62,259 nt of DNA from Sphaerosporella brunnea (taxonomy: Eukaryota; Ascomycota; Pezizomycetes; Pezizales; Pyronemataceae). This document shows, piece after piece, positions 1 through 12,921 of the stretch. Positions within the stretch are counted from its first letter, which is position 1; every line of letters begins with the position of its first letter. Under the pieces are notes generated by a model. It was not told the DNA's origin. It searched no databases and worked only from the letters and a program-made list of their open reading frames with translations. A program made the translations under genes and the position numbers. The DNA lies in assembly GCA_008704415.1 (NCBI GenBank), contig VXIS01000289.1, positions 1 to 62,259 on the forward strand, read 5' to 3'.

Positions 1-399
1 TTTCGTCCCGTTGAGCTTTGATCTGCGATGTGTTCAGTGTACGTATTCGCTGGTTTTAAAACGAAAGGCACATACCACAGCTTCTGTAGCTCTGATGCCA
101 ATACGTCCTCATGCCGAGTGCGGCTGCTCCTTACTGTCCTTCTTGTTCTTGTTCAGCACACTCTGCTTTCCCTTCGTCGAGAACCTATTTCATGAAAAAA
201 CCTCAGTAAAGATTCGAAGCACCCTCTCACATCCCCAGGACAAACAAACATCCAATACGTCTATACCTCTGGATCATTTCCATGTCGAGTCGAACCATTG
301 GCCGAGAAGACGCGGAGTGGTATAATACTGTCCTCGACTGGATGCGGCTGCAGAGAGGATGGTCCTGACAACGGTGGTGGATCGAGTGAAAGACACCAT
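1..399 (-). pseudogene. Left, truncated and frameshifted copy of the small mitochondrial-type gene
   Basis: This is the mirror of 26835-27291. The ATG lies at 399 and the window begins inside the third exon. Compared with the right copy it has single-base indels near 300, 325, 350 and 410 that break the frame of exon 1. The intron positions are still visible. It is probably a low-quality read copy and not a decayed second gene. It should not be counted as a separate locus. Confidence 0.75.
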
Positions 400-723
400 T
401 GTATCGGTGTTAAGAAAGGAAGAAATGACTGTATAATGTGGATTTATGGCAGATAATGAGACCTTTTTCGAACTATGGCGGGTTGGGCGGGTTTTGTAGC
501 AGCAAGAGTAGAGCTCGAAAGCTGGTTGTATACACAACTACGTCATGATCTGCCGTTGCTGATGGAAGCCGGGCTGGGGGTGTCTTGGCGGCCAGAATGA
601 TGACGGATCCCGAGAGGCCGCGCCCTGGCGTAGGCGCTCGGAAGTGGCTGTTCCAGTCAGTCGAGTGAGAGGTGATGCCTTCGAATGCTGACATTGAGCG
701 CAAACCTCGGTCCGAAACCCAAG

Positions 724-850
724 TGGCATTTAGAACCAAAAAGCTGCAAATGCAGCAAGTGGCTAAAACTTACTCGAAGGAGAAATTAGTTGAGGTGTAA
801 ATCACCAGGTCGAGAAAGTCTCTAAATGCCTGCCACGAGTATGTTATCTA
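724..850 (+). repeat. Dispersed repeat relic, left-arm copy
   Basis: About 125 bp resemble 51898-52045 (see that entry). The shared blocks include the stretch around acttactcgaaggagaaat and the one around tcgagaaagtct. The copy here differs largely by C-to-T and G-to-A changes plus small gaps. The mirror copy lies at about 26390-26520. Confidence 0.6.
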
Positions 851-1199
851 CAGCTTTTATTGATATATATCGATATAAATAACTTCCACACGAAACAGGA
901 TCCGATTGCTTGATACTACCCATGTACTCTAGCGCTGTGTATGCCACGGAACGACAGAAGGATGTATCGCCGCCATCTTGCGGAGCGGAAAGTGCCCTGA
1001 CGGAGATACCGACGTATGTAAAGAAAATTGCTTCATTCCATGGCTGAAATATCCGCTAACTACCGAGTACTTAGTATAGGGATCGAATCTTTCGCCTCGC
1101 TTGCGTAGGTTATACGTTCGTGACTGTAAGATTTCTAAGGTTTCGCCCAAAAATACCGCGATCTAATACCGCTCAAAAAGACTCAAAAAATAGCTTTCT

Positions 1200-3888
1200 C
1201 GTGACATTTTTAAATGCGGATCACTCGTTTTCTTTAGCTTTGCTATGGATTTGCTATAGTTTGACGTAATCTTGGGTAACTTTACGTATTTAACTGAAAT
1301 TGTACCGTACGAAAAATTTGTATATCATCTTCTTAGACCACTAACTTAGTACGAGTATGGCTTGTGGACGTCAAAGAGTTGAATTTACGCTCAGCTGCAG
1401 TCGGAAGCACAAAACCGGTAACCCCTTCAACAGATCAGAGTAGAATAGAATAGAGCTGATCCATACAGAACAAACTAAAATACACACTTTTAAATAGGTA
1501 AATAGAGGCTATGGCGCGTTACGTCTGATATACGATCTGGAGCTGGCGGGCCGGGCCGAGCGGTGGTGGTGCCGGCGTGTGTGTGTCACATTTCTAAGAC
1601 AAGAGAATCAAATGTCTGGGCCCAAGGACTTGCGCATTGGATTGGTCGAGAAATATGCATACACCACTGTCCTTAGGTCTGCATGCGCAGTCTCTCGGCG
1701 ATGATAGCTACGTGAGGGTCTGTGGAACTTGGCATCCGAGCGCATTGCAACTCAAAGGTCGTCGAGAAAAACAGCTAAAGTCTGGCTTTCAAGTTCCATA
1801 TCACACAATTGTCTGTGCGTGAGACAGACCGCATATATGATGAAAAAGAACTAATAGGAAGTAGGGTTTTTCCTCCTTTTTTTAAGCTTTTGTTTTCATC
1901 GTATTATTTACAGCCGCTTTATGGTGAATAAAGTCACCTCCTTTTATACCCCAAACTCACACATCTGATTCCACGAGTGACTGAGTATGAGCGAACCGAT
2001 TCGTTGTTGTCGTTCACTCCTAGAACTTTTGAGATTATACTAGATGTATCCTGTTGAGAGGGAAAAGCCGTTAAAAAGCCGTTGTCACCGTGGACTCGAT
2101 CAACAGCTATGCAATTACTTTGCTAAGATACAGTGCCATGATCAGCTACAGACGTCGTCCGTATGTACAGATTTGTCCCGTTACTGGCCCTGTGCTTATT
2201 ACTGTCGCTAAAGGAGACAGTCCACATTGCAACTCACCACCCTAGAGAGTACCAGTTCAAACAATAGCCTCATTAGGCCCCTACCTTACATTGTATCAGA
2301 ATATTATGGTCTTTGTTCGCACCAGCCAGCTTCATTGTATCCCATACCGTTTACACCCATCAAGTAAAGCATCAGAAAGGCAGCGAAGATGAGATCCTTC
2401 ATAATATGTGAGTTCTTTTTTTTTCGCTCCCTTCGAGGAAGGACAAACTTCTTCAGTTCCATGGATCATGATCGAGTGACACATAGTGACCGGCAAAATA
2501 TCCCGTATGCGTATACTGGACGGGCCTTTGAGCTCAATCCTGTGCGTATCTTCGTCCCTAATAAACAGCGATTCGGACTGACGCCGCATAGAATTTGCGT
2601 TTGGTTCCGATACCATTTTTGGTTGTCGTGAATCGAAGGATCAGCAAAACAATCCCATTCTGGATATGTGCTACTTCATCGGCTAACAATAGCCTCGCAC
2701 GGCCCCTTTTAGATACAGCCACAGGTGCCGACAGGCCAGTATTAAAGGTGTGGGTGCAGGGTGGTGCTGATCATGACCGCGGTCAGCAACTCACTCCCAC
2801 AACTGTGTGTAGGTATGTTTTGCGGAGGTGGATAAATTTAACGGGCCGTAAATTTAAAAAGTCAAACGCCATAGCAAGCCGGCCTCTATACAGTACAGAA
2901 AAAATCAAAGTAACCGTCCTATGAAAAGTGCTTCGAGTCATTGTTGGTGTAAAATGAAAGTGTCAGCTTTCTACAATTCCCCTCGCTCCTGGCCACCGGC
3001 GGTCCCTCTGCCCTCACCTAACTTTCTCCCAATCGCTTCAAGCAAGATGTATCAGAGCGGAGATACTCTACAGTAGAACATATCTACCTACTAAGTACCT
3101 AAGTAGGTATGATAAATAGGTATATATACGGCGTGAGAAGAGGGGTGCCAGTGCACGTGGCGTCTCGTCCTCGCTCATACAGACCCTCTCCCCAACCTAC
3201 CTTAGCAGGGAACGGCGGTTCTCAAAAATGGTTATAATATATCCCTATATAACCATCATGTATCTCTTTCCCAGATTGTATTATACTCTAAGGTTTATAT
3301 GACGGTTATGTCGTGCTTGGCACAAAAGATGGTCAAAAGTAGCGATCAGAAAAGGGACTTATTCAATAAATACATGGCGTTTTGTTCGAATAACCTTCCA
3401 CACAACCTTAGACATAAATAAATTTGGTTACAAAGTTGAGTGATATTGCGTGTTTCAGTGGATTCATCTGGCGGTCGCAGCGATGGTGTTGAGTTTTTTA
3501 ATCAGACGTTTATCGGTCACGAGATTTTGGTGTTGCATTGTGACATCTCTGAGCTATTATTGTTGAATCTACTGTTTTTTTTTTTTGTTTTTTTTTTTTT
3601 TGGGGGGGGGTTGAGGGAGTGCACGCCTCAAAGCTGATGCATATGGTGATGTGGGGATATCGATAAGATTTTGATGGCGATGAAGATCGCTACCATAGCC
3701 GTGGCGGGCGTCAGATGCCCGCTGTGCGGAGAAGTGTGCAGAGCGGAGTCGGTCATAAGGATTTATCATAATGGTTACCTAGCAGCAGAATACATAAAGT
3801 CATGTAGGTAAGCCACAGGCCACAGGGCACAGGGTGTTTTGCTTAGAGTGTATCACATGATATCTTTTTCACCTCGAGCATTCAAGTT
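1200..3888. other. Gene-poor stretch of the left arm
   Basis: I see no convincing gene. The sequence is moderately AT-rich with short ORFs only. A 94-codon ORF at 2332-2616 (-), mirrored at 24622-24906 (+), has no motif that I recognise. A T/G homopolymer block lies at 3571-3610. The mirror of this stretch is about 23,350-26,030. Confidence 0.5.
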
Positions 3889-4218
3889 TTAACCATTTGG
3901 GGGGGCGGTTGCTGGTGGTAGGGTACCATACCGCTTACTAATATTAGGCCACGAATCAACCCCTGCTGCAAGGTCACCCGCTTCAGTGACCAGGGCTGGG
4001 TTGCATTTTGTTCTTTCTGTAGAAGACTCTCGTCTTTGTCCTGCTACTCTAGGGGTGTGCTGTTCTATCTCTATCACCACCAACTGCCCAGCATCAGCAC
4101 TAGAGTCCAGAAAAGAGATTGCGGCGGGTGATGATGGCGGTGTGGGCGCTGGTGTTGGTGGAGATGCGTCGTCTATTGCTCTAGTTTCAGCTGGGGGAGG
4201 GGGTGGTTTGTGGTGCAC
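3889..4218 (-). CDS. Proline-rich 109-residue ORF, doubtful (left copy)
   Basis: This is an open frame of 109 codons, identical to 23021-23350 (+) in the right arm. It begins with a run of prolines after MHHK and has a Pro/Thr/Ser-rich first third. No domain, signal peptide or membrane segment is visible. It may be a real small gene or chance coding in low-complexity promoter DNA upstream of the divergent gene at 4857. Confidence 0.2.
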   Translation of the reverse strand: MHHKPPPPPAETRAIDDASPPTPAPTPPSSPAAISFLDSSADAGQLVVIEIEQHTPRVAGQRRESSTERTKCNPALVTEAGDLAAGVDSWPNISKRYGTLPPATAPPNG

Positions 4219-4856
4219 ATTGACTGGTTCGCTGGCTGTTGTTGTTGTGGGTGGGTGATGTGGTAGACAGGGTGTGCCGGGCTTGCCCAGCCGTACCGTG
4301 GTGTGGTAAATCCCTTATTCACAACACCCTTCCCCACCCACCCATCGTGTGTTCCTTCTTCCGAGCAGAAAAAACTCTTTCCCCCATCCATTTTATCGAT
4401 ACCTGCTTAGGTTCCTACCAGCAAAACCAAAAAACCAAAGCACACCCCCCCTTCATCAAAAACCCCAAACTATTCGCGCCCGCTTCTTCTGTGTTCCTTC
4501 TTATCCCCTACTCCCCGACTGCCAACCCAGCCCCTCTTTCAGTCCAAACTTCTACTGCTTCGCATAATCGCCTCGCCTCGCCACCCCATCTCCCACACAC
4601 ACACCCCCCCCCTCCCAAAAAAAAAAAAAACACCCAGTCAGCTTCCGAATCCATCCTTCCTTCCTTCCATCTGCCACCCTGCCGAAATCGTCCACTTTAA
4701 TCCCCAACAGCATCACCGCCACCCCCCGTGCTTAAAACTGTTGTCCGGATTCCAACACCCATCTATCTACAAGTCATCAATATCACCTCCATCCAACCTC
4801 GCCACCCCAACGCCCAAATCAACAGAAAACACATCCACTCGCCCTCCCTCCGCATA

Positions 4857-5477
4857 ATGTCTTTCGGATACCATTTTCAGGCACCATCCTCCTCGGGCGT
4901 TCGCTCTCGTAGGAACCCTCACCGCCCTTCTTCCTCTTCTCTCAAATCCTTCCAAATGGTGCGGCCAAGAGAGGAGCTGACAGACAGCCCAACAGTCCCA
5001 ACATTTGTTGAGAAGTTCGAGGCTGGCCGGTCATTCGACGTGGAGGACGACTTTGCTTTCATTCCGGAGCTGTGCACCGAAGAAGAGGTACGCCGACTGC
5101 TTGCTACTCCCCTCCCCCTCCCCCTCCCGCCCCCCCCCCCCCGACCACCCGTGTGGCGTGGCTGCTTGAATGTTGAAGCTCATTTTCATCTCTAGCGCAT
5201 ATTGATGGACTCGGGTTCCGATCGCTCATCTACCTCCAGCGGCTCACCCCAATCATCACCTCTACAGCACCAAGTGCAGCCTTCTCCAGCCTACCCACAT
5301 GTATCGAACTATACCATGTTCCCTACGAGCATGCTGAAATACCAGGCTCCAGTGCCATCGCGGCAACGCAACGCCATCCCTATCGTTAATCCCTCGACTG
5401 GCATGCGCGTAGCATCCCCACCTCTCTCGTCGCCCGGTCGTGTCGGAACCCACAGCCTCTCCAGAAGGGCGTGGTAA
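4857..5477 (+). CDS. Conserved fungal protein of unknown function (left copy)
   Basis: Two exons, 4857-5087 and 5196-5477, encode 170 residues. This copy is identical in protein to the right-arm copy at 21761-22382 (-), where it is described. The intron is 108 nt and contains a long CCTCCCC/poly-C tract whose length differs by one base between the arms. Both copies are intact. Confidence 0.75.
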
Positions 5478-6724
5478 TCGTGCCTCCCACCTCACAGTTC
5501 CCTCCGACACACAAAGTTCGATAATACGACATGACAATCATCCTTCGACAATCCGCGAACTCTTCGTCACCCCTCTCTTCTGCTTTAGCGATTCGAACTC
5601 GCTATGTTAATAGATGCCTTGGTGTTCACAACTTGTACTTTTTTTGGGTGTATTAACCTTGGGATGGTGTTTTGTGCGCATTTGCTTTGTGTTCACGGTT
5701 GGGTTCCTTTTTCTCATTTCTGGGTCTTTGGGGTCATAAAAGAGGTTGGCAGCGTTTACTCAAAGCGAAAATCGGTCCTAGCTTTTGTTTGTTGACCGTT
5801 GTTGGTATAACTACTTCTCATTTTCACCTATACATAGTTTCTTTCTGTTTCTGTTTTCTTTTCCTTTCAACGTTTCTTCTTTCTTGTTGAACATTTTCTC
5901 TTCTGTCGTTTCCTTTGTCATTGGAGATCTTATATCTTAGTCTTCGGGAGTTCTGTCTTGGTGGGACTGGGTAGCAAACGGTCACGGTGTCTGTTGTTTT
6001 CTCTGCTTAACGACATTCTGGGGGGAGGGGGGTGTGGTTTGGTTCTCTTTGGGCCGGCGGGGTGCTTTGCGGGTTTTTGCGTTTGCTTTACGGTGCAACA
6101 GGTGCAATGAATAGCGGACTACTCTGTACCATTGGTGTTTGTAACTTTGGGTGCGGCGGTGGGCGCGTGTAGTGTATTTTCGAACCTTGCTTTTTCCTCT
6201 TGTTTTATTATTAACAACATTTGCGCGCGCGTCCCGGTGGGCGCTCCCTGCCGACTGACTGCACGCACACAGATTAGGTGCCGATTGCGTTGTCGATTTT
6301 GTTTTTATCTTGAGCTTTTCTGAGGAATTGGATACCTGCTTAGTAGCTGTAAATTTACATTGGGTGGTGATTGACAAACGACACAGGTAAAGCTGTTAAT
6401 CGCCACAGTGGATTCTTGGTGAACCAGTCATTCCTTCGGACCGTCGTGGACGTAAGCGCACCACGATGGCAGTTAATCTTCTACCCCGTTACACAAGCTA
6501 GTGACGCTGGCATATTCACACCGACTGTGTAAACCGCTGTGCAAACCGCCCCACAAACCACTGTACCGACTGTACAAAACGCTGGATCGACTGTCAACAC
6601 CGTGTTCTATTGTCAGCCAGCATAGGCTATAACGTCCACCAGCTCCATCGAGAATAAGATCAAATTACAACCCCGTCGAGTTTCCAGGAAAAACGCACAG
6701 TCCTCTTACTAGATCTTAGGAGGT
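5478..6724. other. Region downstream of the 170-residue gene, no gene seen
   Basis: T-rich sense-strand sequence after the stop at 5477 looks like a long 3' region. ORFs of 60-130 codons on either strand here are basic or hydrophobic low-complexity frames without motifs. The mirror is about 20,510-21,760. Confidence 0.5.
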
Positions 6725-8145
6725 TAAGGTACAATGTTTGGTTATCCGATGCTTGCGGAGACTGCATTTTCGCGGCCAGACGAAGATAAGAAGCGTTGCT
6801 GTTGAGTTTGGACGTCGTTTGTCGGTAAGTGTCCGAACGTAATGGAAGTCCCTACTGTCTCGGGTTTCAACTGATATCGAAGCTTTTAGATTGTTCAGGA
6901 AACGTCTGCAAGACTAGATGTTCAGGGCGAAATCTATGTTCCTCTCGATGCATCACATTCCGAACTTGCGAAGTACGATCCTGGATATGGCAGTAGGAAT
7001 TGAGTTGTTGGTTGGTAGAAGAAGCACCGCAAATCATTGCACACGTTTTGTTCTGGTAACTAGATAAACCACTGATAGGATGGTCAACTCTAACAATTTG
7101 GAGGTATCATCAATTAGGAACTTATCACGCATCTATACCCTGGTAAAGTCCCTCAAAGTGGCCAGGTCTGTTTTTTTGCACTTCATTCCGGTTCCAGCTC
7201 TCTCAAGCATGATCTTCTCAGAGGCAGCATCCTTCTTGCCGCGAAAGCGAATTGAAGCGTCTATACGAGCATTTCGCATCCGAAGAGAGGAACATGAAGC
7301 CAAAACAAGCTATCCTCTATGGTATCGGAGGAATCGGAAAGACGCACTAGTTCACCATTATCAGGCACTGCATGCACCGCGAAGTATACCTCTGTGGTTC
7401 GAATCCGATGCCAGACGCTTTGAGGGTGCTCAAAGTTTCTCCAAGATTCCGAGAAGCATGGTGCGCAAGGGCTATGCAATGCATCAGCCTAGGGGAGGAC
7501 AAGGCGCTCCAAATCTTAGAATTGAGCTCTGCGCTTCTTCAACATCAAGTGCGCCACGGATGCTGCCCACCCTTTGATTCAGGTGGTAAGAGCGTGTGGT
7601 CGAGAAGGAGGGCTATCAGAATTGGCTTCTATTCTTGACGCACGTCGATCCCGAAGCAATCGACGTACAACAGTTAATTTCCTCAGCCCGCCTGGCATGT
7701 CCTAATTACAAGCCTGGAGGAAATTTCCTACCTGCGCATAAGTATGGAGGCTCATTGGGCTGATGTGTCCTCTTCGTTGCTCTATTGCGACCAGTGCCAA
7801 TGCCGATGAAAGCGGGCGATAAGACATACTCCAGGCGGCCCCTTGACTCCAGCAACAGCACACACTCACAATCTTCAGCTGCTAGAAGCCCTCAGTCGGA
7901 AGCTCGTGCAGTCCCACTGACTCTCGAGCAGACAGAAAACTATCTACATACGAGTGGACGGTCATTATCTGATACAGTATGCTCTTCGACAAACATTCAG
8001 AGAGCTCCTCGACCATCGTTCCAGAAACAGCGAATGGGCCAACCGCCCAATTTTCGCGCGCTTGAGATCACTTTCAGTGCAATTGAATTCGATCATCAAC
8101 CCAGCAGGCGAAATGGTCCAGCAGAGTAGCCAGGCTGCAGTTTGA
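6725..8145 (+). pseudogene. Decayed NLR (NB-ARC) gene, left copy
   Basis: This is the mirror of 19034-20500 (-). The P-loop region, the Walker B region and the LTLEQTENY motif can be found, but in different frames because of many 1-2 nt deletions. A 14-nt A/T homopolymer near 7079 is lost relative to the right copy. The density of small deletions here, against near identity in the flanks, marks this as the worst-quality part of the left arm. See the right copy for domain details. Confidence 0.7.
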
Positions 8146-8370
8146 CGATCACGATCCTCGCTGGAACCTTCTGCTGCAGCCCAGAGGGCCTTATTTGCGG
8201 AGCAGCGTCAGCGTTGTTTGGAGACAGCGTTAGTTGTTTGGAGAGAGCGGGTAATGAGGAGCGCTATGGTGAGGATCATTAGTTAGATCCTTCATGTAGA
8301 TCCAGATCATCATCGAATACATACAGCGCATACCACCACCTCTTCCCTACGTTCATCGTTTTTCCGTCCC

Positions 8371-8948
8371 ATGTTACCCTCGATGGCGCCCTCCGGTTTG
8401 ATTGAGATCGAGCATCAACATATCAAACACCGACATCTTCCGGGCAACAACCGCAAGCAGGCTCTGGAAAGCTCTGGAAAGGTCCCAAGACACTGGCCGA
8501 CCATCTATGGGATGCAGCGACTGATCCGATCCGGGAAGATATCCCCACGGCGGACGCTGACCGGCTACCTCCAGGCCGTGGGCGCCCCCGCAGCCCAATC
8601 ATAGTGGAAGCCACGACTATGCTCTGGACTCGATCCTCCCTGAAGGGGCGAGTTATTGTGGAAAACACCGAAAGCGCGAAGGCCACCGCAGAGGCCTGGA
8701 CTGACAACCCCAATAAAGGCATTGCCGTGTTCACCGACGGGTCAAAAGTTGAAGATGGCTGGACGGGATGTGTGGCGCTATGGAACCTGTGGCACTGGCA
8801 AGGCCGGAAGATGTCCATGGACTGCAACAAGGAGGTTTTCGACGCCGAGCTCTACGCAATATGGATAAGACTCGTGGCGGCAAGATATCATAATGACGGA
8901 TGGGCAGCCGTCGCCGGTCGCCCAAAGGCAATTTCTATCTTATGGTGA
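8371..8948 (+). pseudogene. LINE RNase H fragment, left copy
   Basis: This is the mirror of 18230-18808 (-). One A is lost in a four-A run near 8472, so the frame shifts between the N-terminal part (from 8371) and the RNase H part (readable from 8604). The FTDGS motif is intact at about 8730. Confidence 0.75.
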
Positions 8949-10512
8949 CGGTGACGGCGAAGAACAGCGGAATTGAAGGGCGCTGTCCGGGCTCATAACC
9001 TATTTGAAGAGGGATGTATACGGCACCAGCAGGAGCCAGCGTACTGGTCCTAATAGACAGTGAAGGAGACGCAGCAGAGAGATGATGTACAACAGAAGAG
9101 TGAGGGCACTACCTAAGTGCACCACCGCATCACAGCACAGCTCACCATGACATGTAAAATCGAGTGACTGTCAGTGAGGCACCGCGTGATGGTACATGAC
9201 ATATCAAGCCAGTTTTCATTCATGAGTTCATGATCATGATCATTACAAAGGTCAGCAACAACAACCTCCTCTCTGATAATACTCCTCTCTGATAACAACT
9301 CCCATCTTACCAAGCTCCCTTCGCAGACTTGAGACTAGCTTTTGGGTGCTGCAGCAACCACCCTGATGGCTCCCGGCTCCAGATATCCTGCGGAAACCCA
9401 CAAAGCAACCGCCTCCTTGACCCAAGTTTGGAAGTTCTGCAACTCGACGCGGGTAGTTGGCCTCTAAAACTCGATGTTAATAATCGTGGAAAAGTAATAT
9501 TGATATAATTGAAGACGACCCTCTTGTTGCACTGGGCGGAGCGACAGGCACCGTCGCGGCGGAAGCCTCCTATGTGTATGTGTGTGTGTAATCAAGTTTA
9601 TTATCCCTATGCAACCTATGTAGATTACGGCAGACCCTCCACTCATCGCCGTCCAAATCCTGTCCGCCGCCTTATTGATATCATCTCATGCGTCAACTGC
9701 GGCCACCGGCTTTCCCCGCCCCCCCCCCCCCCGCGCCTGGAGCACACTGATTTGGTGGGGATGGCACTGGGATTCGAACCCATGGACATTTCATACTTGA
9801 CCGATAGTCGCGGCATGAGCGGGATCCAACTGTCCCAGATGGAACGTGTCGTGAGTGCAGTTCGTCTTGTTGATTTCATAGTCCCGGAAGCCGTGCTCGA
9901 AACAAATAGAGACACTTCCCATAACGTGGAAGGACATCCCATAACGCGGAAGAGTTTTCCACCTGGAATCTGGAGGCCACAATTTGGTTTTCGGCCAAAA
10001 GCGCCCAGTGGGTGGGGAAAAACAGGCTCCGATTGACAATAAGAAAGACTCCGACACGCTTACTCTTGCAGCGGGGGTAGCAGCAGCAGGAATAGCAGAA
10101 GGCAAGCCGGCGCACTTTGCTGGGAGACGTTTGAATTGGCAGACATCTTGATGTTGAGGAGGTAGAACGAGGGGTAGTTGACTGAGGGGTGAGTGGTTAT
10201 TTTGTGGGTGCGAAAGAAGGTGATATTCTGTGTCGGCGCGCAGGTAACCAAATCCCCTCGACCGTAAAACTCAATTTTCCGTTAGGGGTCGAGAATTATC
10301 GTTACCTAACGGATGTGTGAGACGGGTACGGTATGAACGCTAGACGTTTGTTTTCTGAAGTATAAGCATGTATAAAAGCTTAGATTCACCACCCTCTTCT
10401 CTCGAGGACCAGCTTCTGCAGATCGTATACACCTTTTCACCAAGTAACTATTCATCCCCGTTTGGGAGGAGCTTGAGCCATTTGCTTCTGTGCTTACAGA
10501 GGTAGATAGCTC
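8949..10512. other. Gene-free repeat-derived DNA (left arm)
   Basis: No convincing gene is present. The stretch holds a TG/CA microsatellite (9572-9590), a poly-C tract (about 9719-9732) and the tRNA-like element at 9752-9844. The 175-codon ORF at 9509-10036 (+) runs through both the poly-C tract and the tRNA-like sequence and is judged spurious. The mirror is about 16,670-18,230. Confidence 0.5.
9752..9844 (-). tRNA. tRNA-like element (degenerate), left copy
   Basis: This is the mirror of 17334-17426 (+), where the A-box and B-box are described. Confidence 0.25.
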
Positions 10513-10698
10513 TTCGCCTTTTGCACACACGCTCCCTCTGAACGGGGATTTTCCACTTGGAATTCGATCCACGGCGAGAAGAGAAACCGCCTCGGCGCTG
10601 AGAAAGCGGACAAGCTTTCGTACATCCATGCCAACATGCGCGTTATTGAGCGGCCACAGACCGAACCAAAGAGCTGGTATCAGTTGCGGGATGACTGA
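10513..10698 (+). pseudogene. hAT transposase C-terminal remnant, left copy
   Basis: A 61-codon frame ends at a TGA at 10696 and is identical to the right-arm copy at 16480-16665. It matches the hAT dimerisation signature: SERGFS, then RNRLGAEKADKL, then an IHANMRV-like segment. A stop lies just upstream at 10507. Confidence 0.6.
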
Positions 10699-11147
10699 CC
10701 CCTCTGATAGAAATACGAGGATAATGAGGAGGAACTAGCATGAGCTATTACTAAAGATCAAGGTTGTAATTAGGGGGGATTGTGTGAGGTTGCTTGAAAG
10801 TTTGAGGGGCTCGGGGGTGCCATGAGGTTCCCCAAACGCAAAAATAAGCCCATCTTCACTGGCTCTTGCCTATTTTACTTGAAATGGTTTAGTTTTGCTC
10901 ATACTTTGGTTTTCTTTGTTAGAAAACCGTATATCTATGTTTGCAAAGATGAAAGCCCGACCGCTATTTTCCGTGCCACAACCCACCCGAAGTGGTGCAA
11001 CTCCAAAAGAGTACCCCTACAGTCCAGCAAAACTGTTGAGGATCATGTAGAGAACAACGTGCTTGACGCACAAAAGTATAGGCCAAAATAGAGAGCCATA
11101 AAAGCCCAAGTGGTAGGTAGTACTACGGCGAGCCTTCAGCGGTCAAC

Positions 11148-11339
11148 ATGTCAGATAGACAGGTTCGCCACAATCCCCAATAAATTGCCTACACCCAACC
11201 TCATTCAAATCATGATCTCGACAATGAGTCTGATTTTTCCACGCCTCCCGGATCCCCGGAAAAAAATCATCCGCCTAAGGAAAAATCCAAATCACAAAAA
11301 GTCACTCGACCTCACCGTCGTGGCCCCCTACTAGGCTAA
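11148..11339 (+). pseudogene. Small ORF with one in-frame stop, left copy
   Basis: This frame of 64 codons starts ATG TCA GAT and has one internal TAA at codon 12. The rest is a hydrophilic Ser/Pro/Lys-rich protein ending at TAA. The mirror is 15839-16030 (-). It is unrecognised. It may be the N-terminal part of a transposon protein, given the hAT remnant 450 bp upstream. Confidence 0.3.
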
Positions 11340-11812
11340 ATCCTTCACCAATCCGTATACAAAAGCAAGTCAGTCAGTCAGTCGGGAAATAACAGCTAAC
11401 AGCGCCAGCCGAAAAGAACCCGAAGATAATAAGATGCAAAACCCCCTTCGTTGGAACTTGCTGCCATGGTCATATGCTTACAAAAGTTATGCCCCGAGGC
11501 CCTGCCTGGGTTTCTTTTCAGCTGCCCCCGTTCTGCCTCCTTCGAACGCTCCGGAAACGAAATTGCAAGAGTAATGGACCCCCGAGTAAAACAAATCACC
11601 AATCGTGTTGGGGTTTCGAATAGCAAACATGATCCGGAGGAGGAAGGAGTACGTACGGACATGGGTACAGCATACTTTATCTATCGTCTGGAGGCTGTTG
11701 AAATCATGCAAGCCAATATCGGCGAGTTCACCATGCGAAAAGATACCCGGCACTGTGACTCTAATCCCTAAAGGTTTCAAATTGTCGAAAAGCAACCGCC
11801 TCTGAATATTCA

Positions 11813-12921
11813 TCATGATATCCCTCGCTGCTTGACCATTTTACAGAGCTGTTCCTTAAACACCTTCTCCGCCTGCGGAGGAAGCGATTCCCAAACCTCA
11901 TACAACGATATAATTTCCTGCGTGCAATCAATGATTGCTTCCATGTCCACCTTCGATTCGGCATACCACTCAATCAATCTTCCGACGCGATTCTGTTGTT
12001 GCCCTTGTCCATTACCTGAGAGATTGGTGCTGGCGCCCCCGCCGTTGAAGTCCCCGCCAGTATTAGCGGGGATTGCTGGAACATTTGCAACCGGGTTTGT
12101 GGCGACGGCGGCAGCGGCGGCGGCGGCGGCGGCGGCAGTGGTATGGAGGCTCGTCTGAGAGGGCGAAGACTTGAGTACGACTGACAGGAATATCGCAGTC
12201 AGAGCGATTATGTGTGGCGGATATATTAGAGGAAGATCAGTCACGCAGGAATCGTTGATCACCTGCCATGAGGTGCTGTTGTCCTCAGACGTTAGATTGA
12301 GTATTGGTGTGAGCTCCTGCAAAGTGCGATACGGATGGTGGACGATCAGATATGAGTTTAGTTCGGATATAACGTAAAATTCGCACTCCGCAAGCTTTTC
12401 CGGATAGGCCGGCATGATGTCTTGGAGACATAAGTGTTGTGAAATCCCTGGAGACGTCCGGGGGGGGGGGGCAATGGAGATTACCTGAAAAGCACGATCG
12501 AGCCTCGCTCACCACGATGCGGATATGCTGAGGACATTCCTCCATCTTGAGGGCAAGATACAAGCACGTGGCCATAACCAAAAAAGGGTTCGTGTCGCGG
12601 ATCGGGACTTTTGTGTAGAATCGTCGTACATATAGCTGCGCGGTCGCGAGGGCTTGCTGTCTAACTTGCATACGCCGTCCAAGGCGAATGAGCTCTGTGA
12701 GTAGATGTGTGGTCAGCGATCAACGGCCAACTTCCTAGATGACGGGATGGGCATGCAGTACGTGAGTTGAAAAATATACTCAGTTGGCGGTAGCTGGGGA
12801 GAGGATAAGCTTGCACCGCTTTCTCGTCCTGCGCGTCGAGATTGTGTCGAATCTCGGCAAGCTTCTCCCTCGACATCTGCCAGTGCAAGCGCTGGGAAGA
12901 GGACCAGTAATTGGCAGCCAT
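11813..12921 (-). CDS. SSN8: Cyclin C, Mediator kinase-module subunit (left copy)
   Basis: Exons are 12921-12762, 12694-12485 and 12420-11813 (complement). They mirror 14254-15365 and give the same 325-residue protein. The second intron is 3 nt shorter because its poly-G tract (about 12459-12470) is shorter. Both copies are intact. If the palindrome is an assembly fold-back, only one SSN8 exists. Confidence 0.85.

Noticed and set aside
5982..6377. 131-codon basic ORF (mirror 20861-21256)
   Set aside because: It is Lys/Arg/Thr-rich low complexity on the strand opposite the likely 3' region of the 170-residue gene, with no motif.
9509..10036. 175-codon ORF (mirror 17142-17669)
   Set aside because: It passes through a poly-C tract and the tRNA-like element and shows no protein motif.
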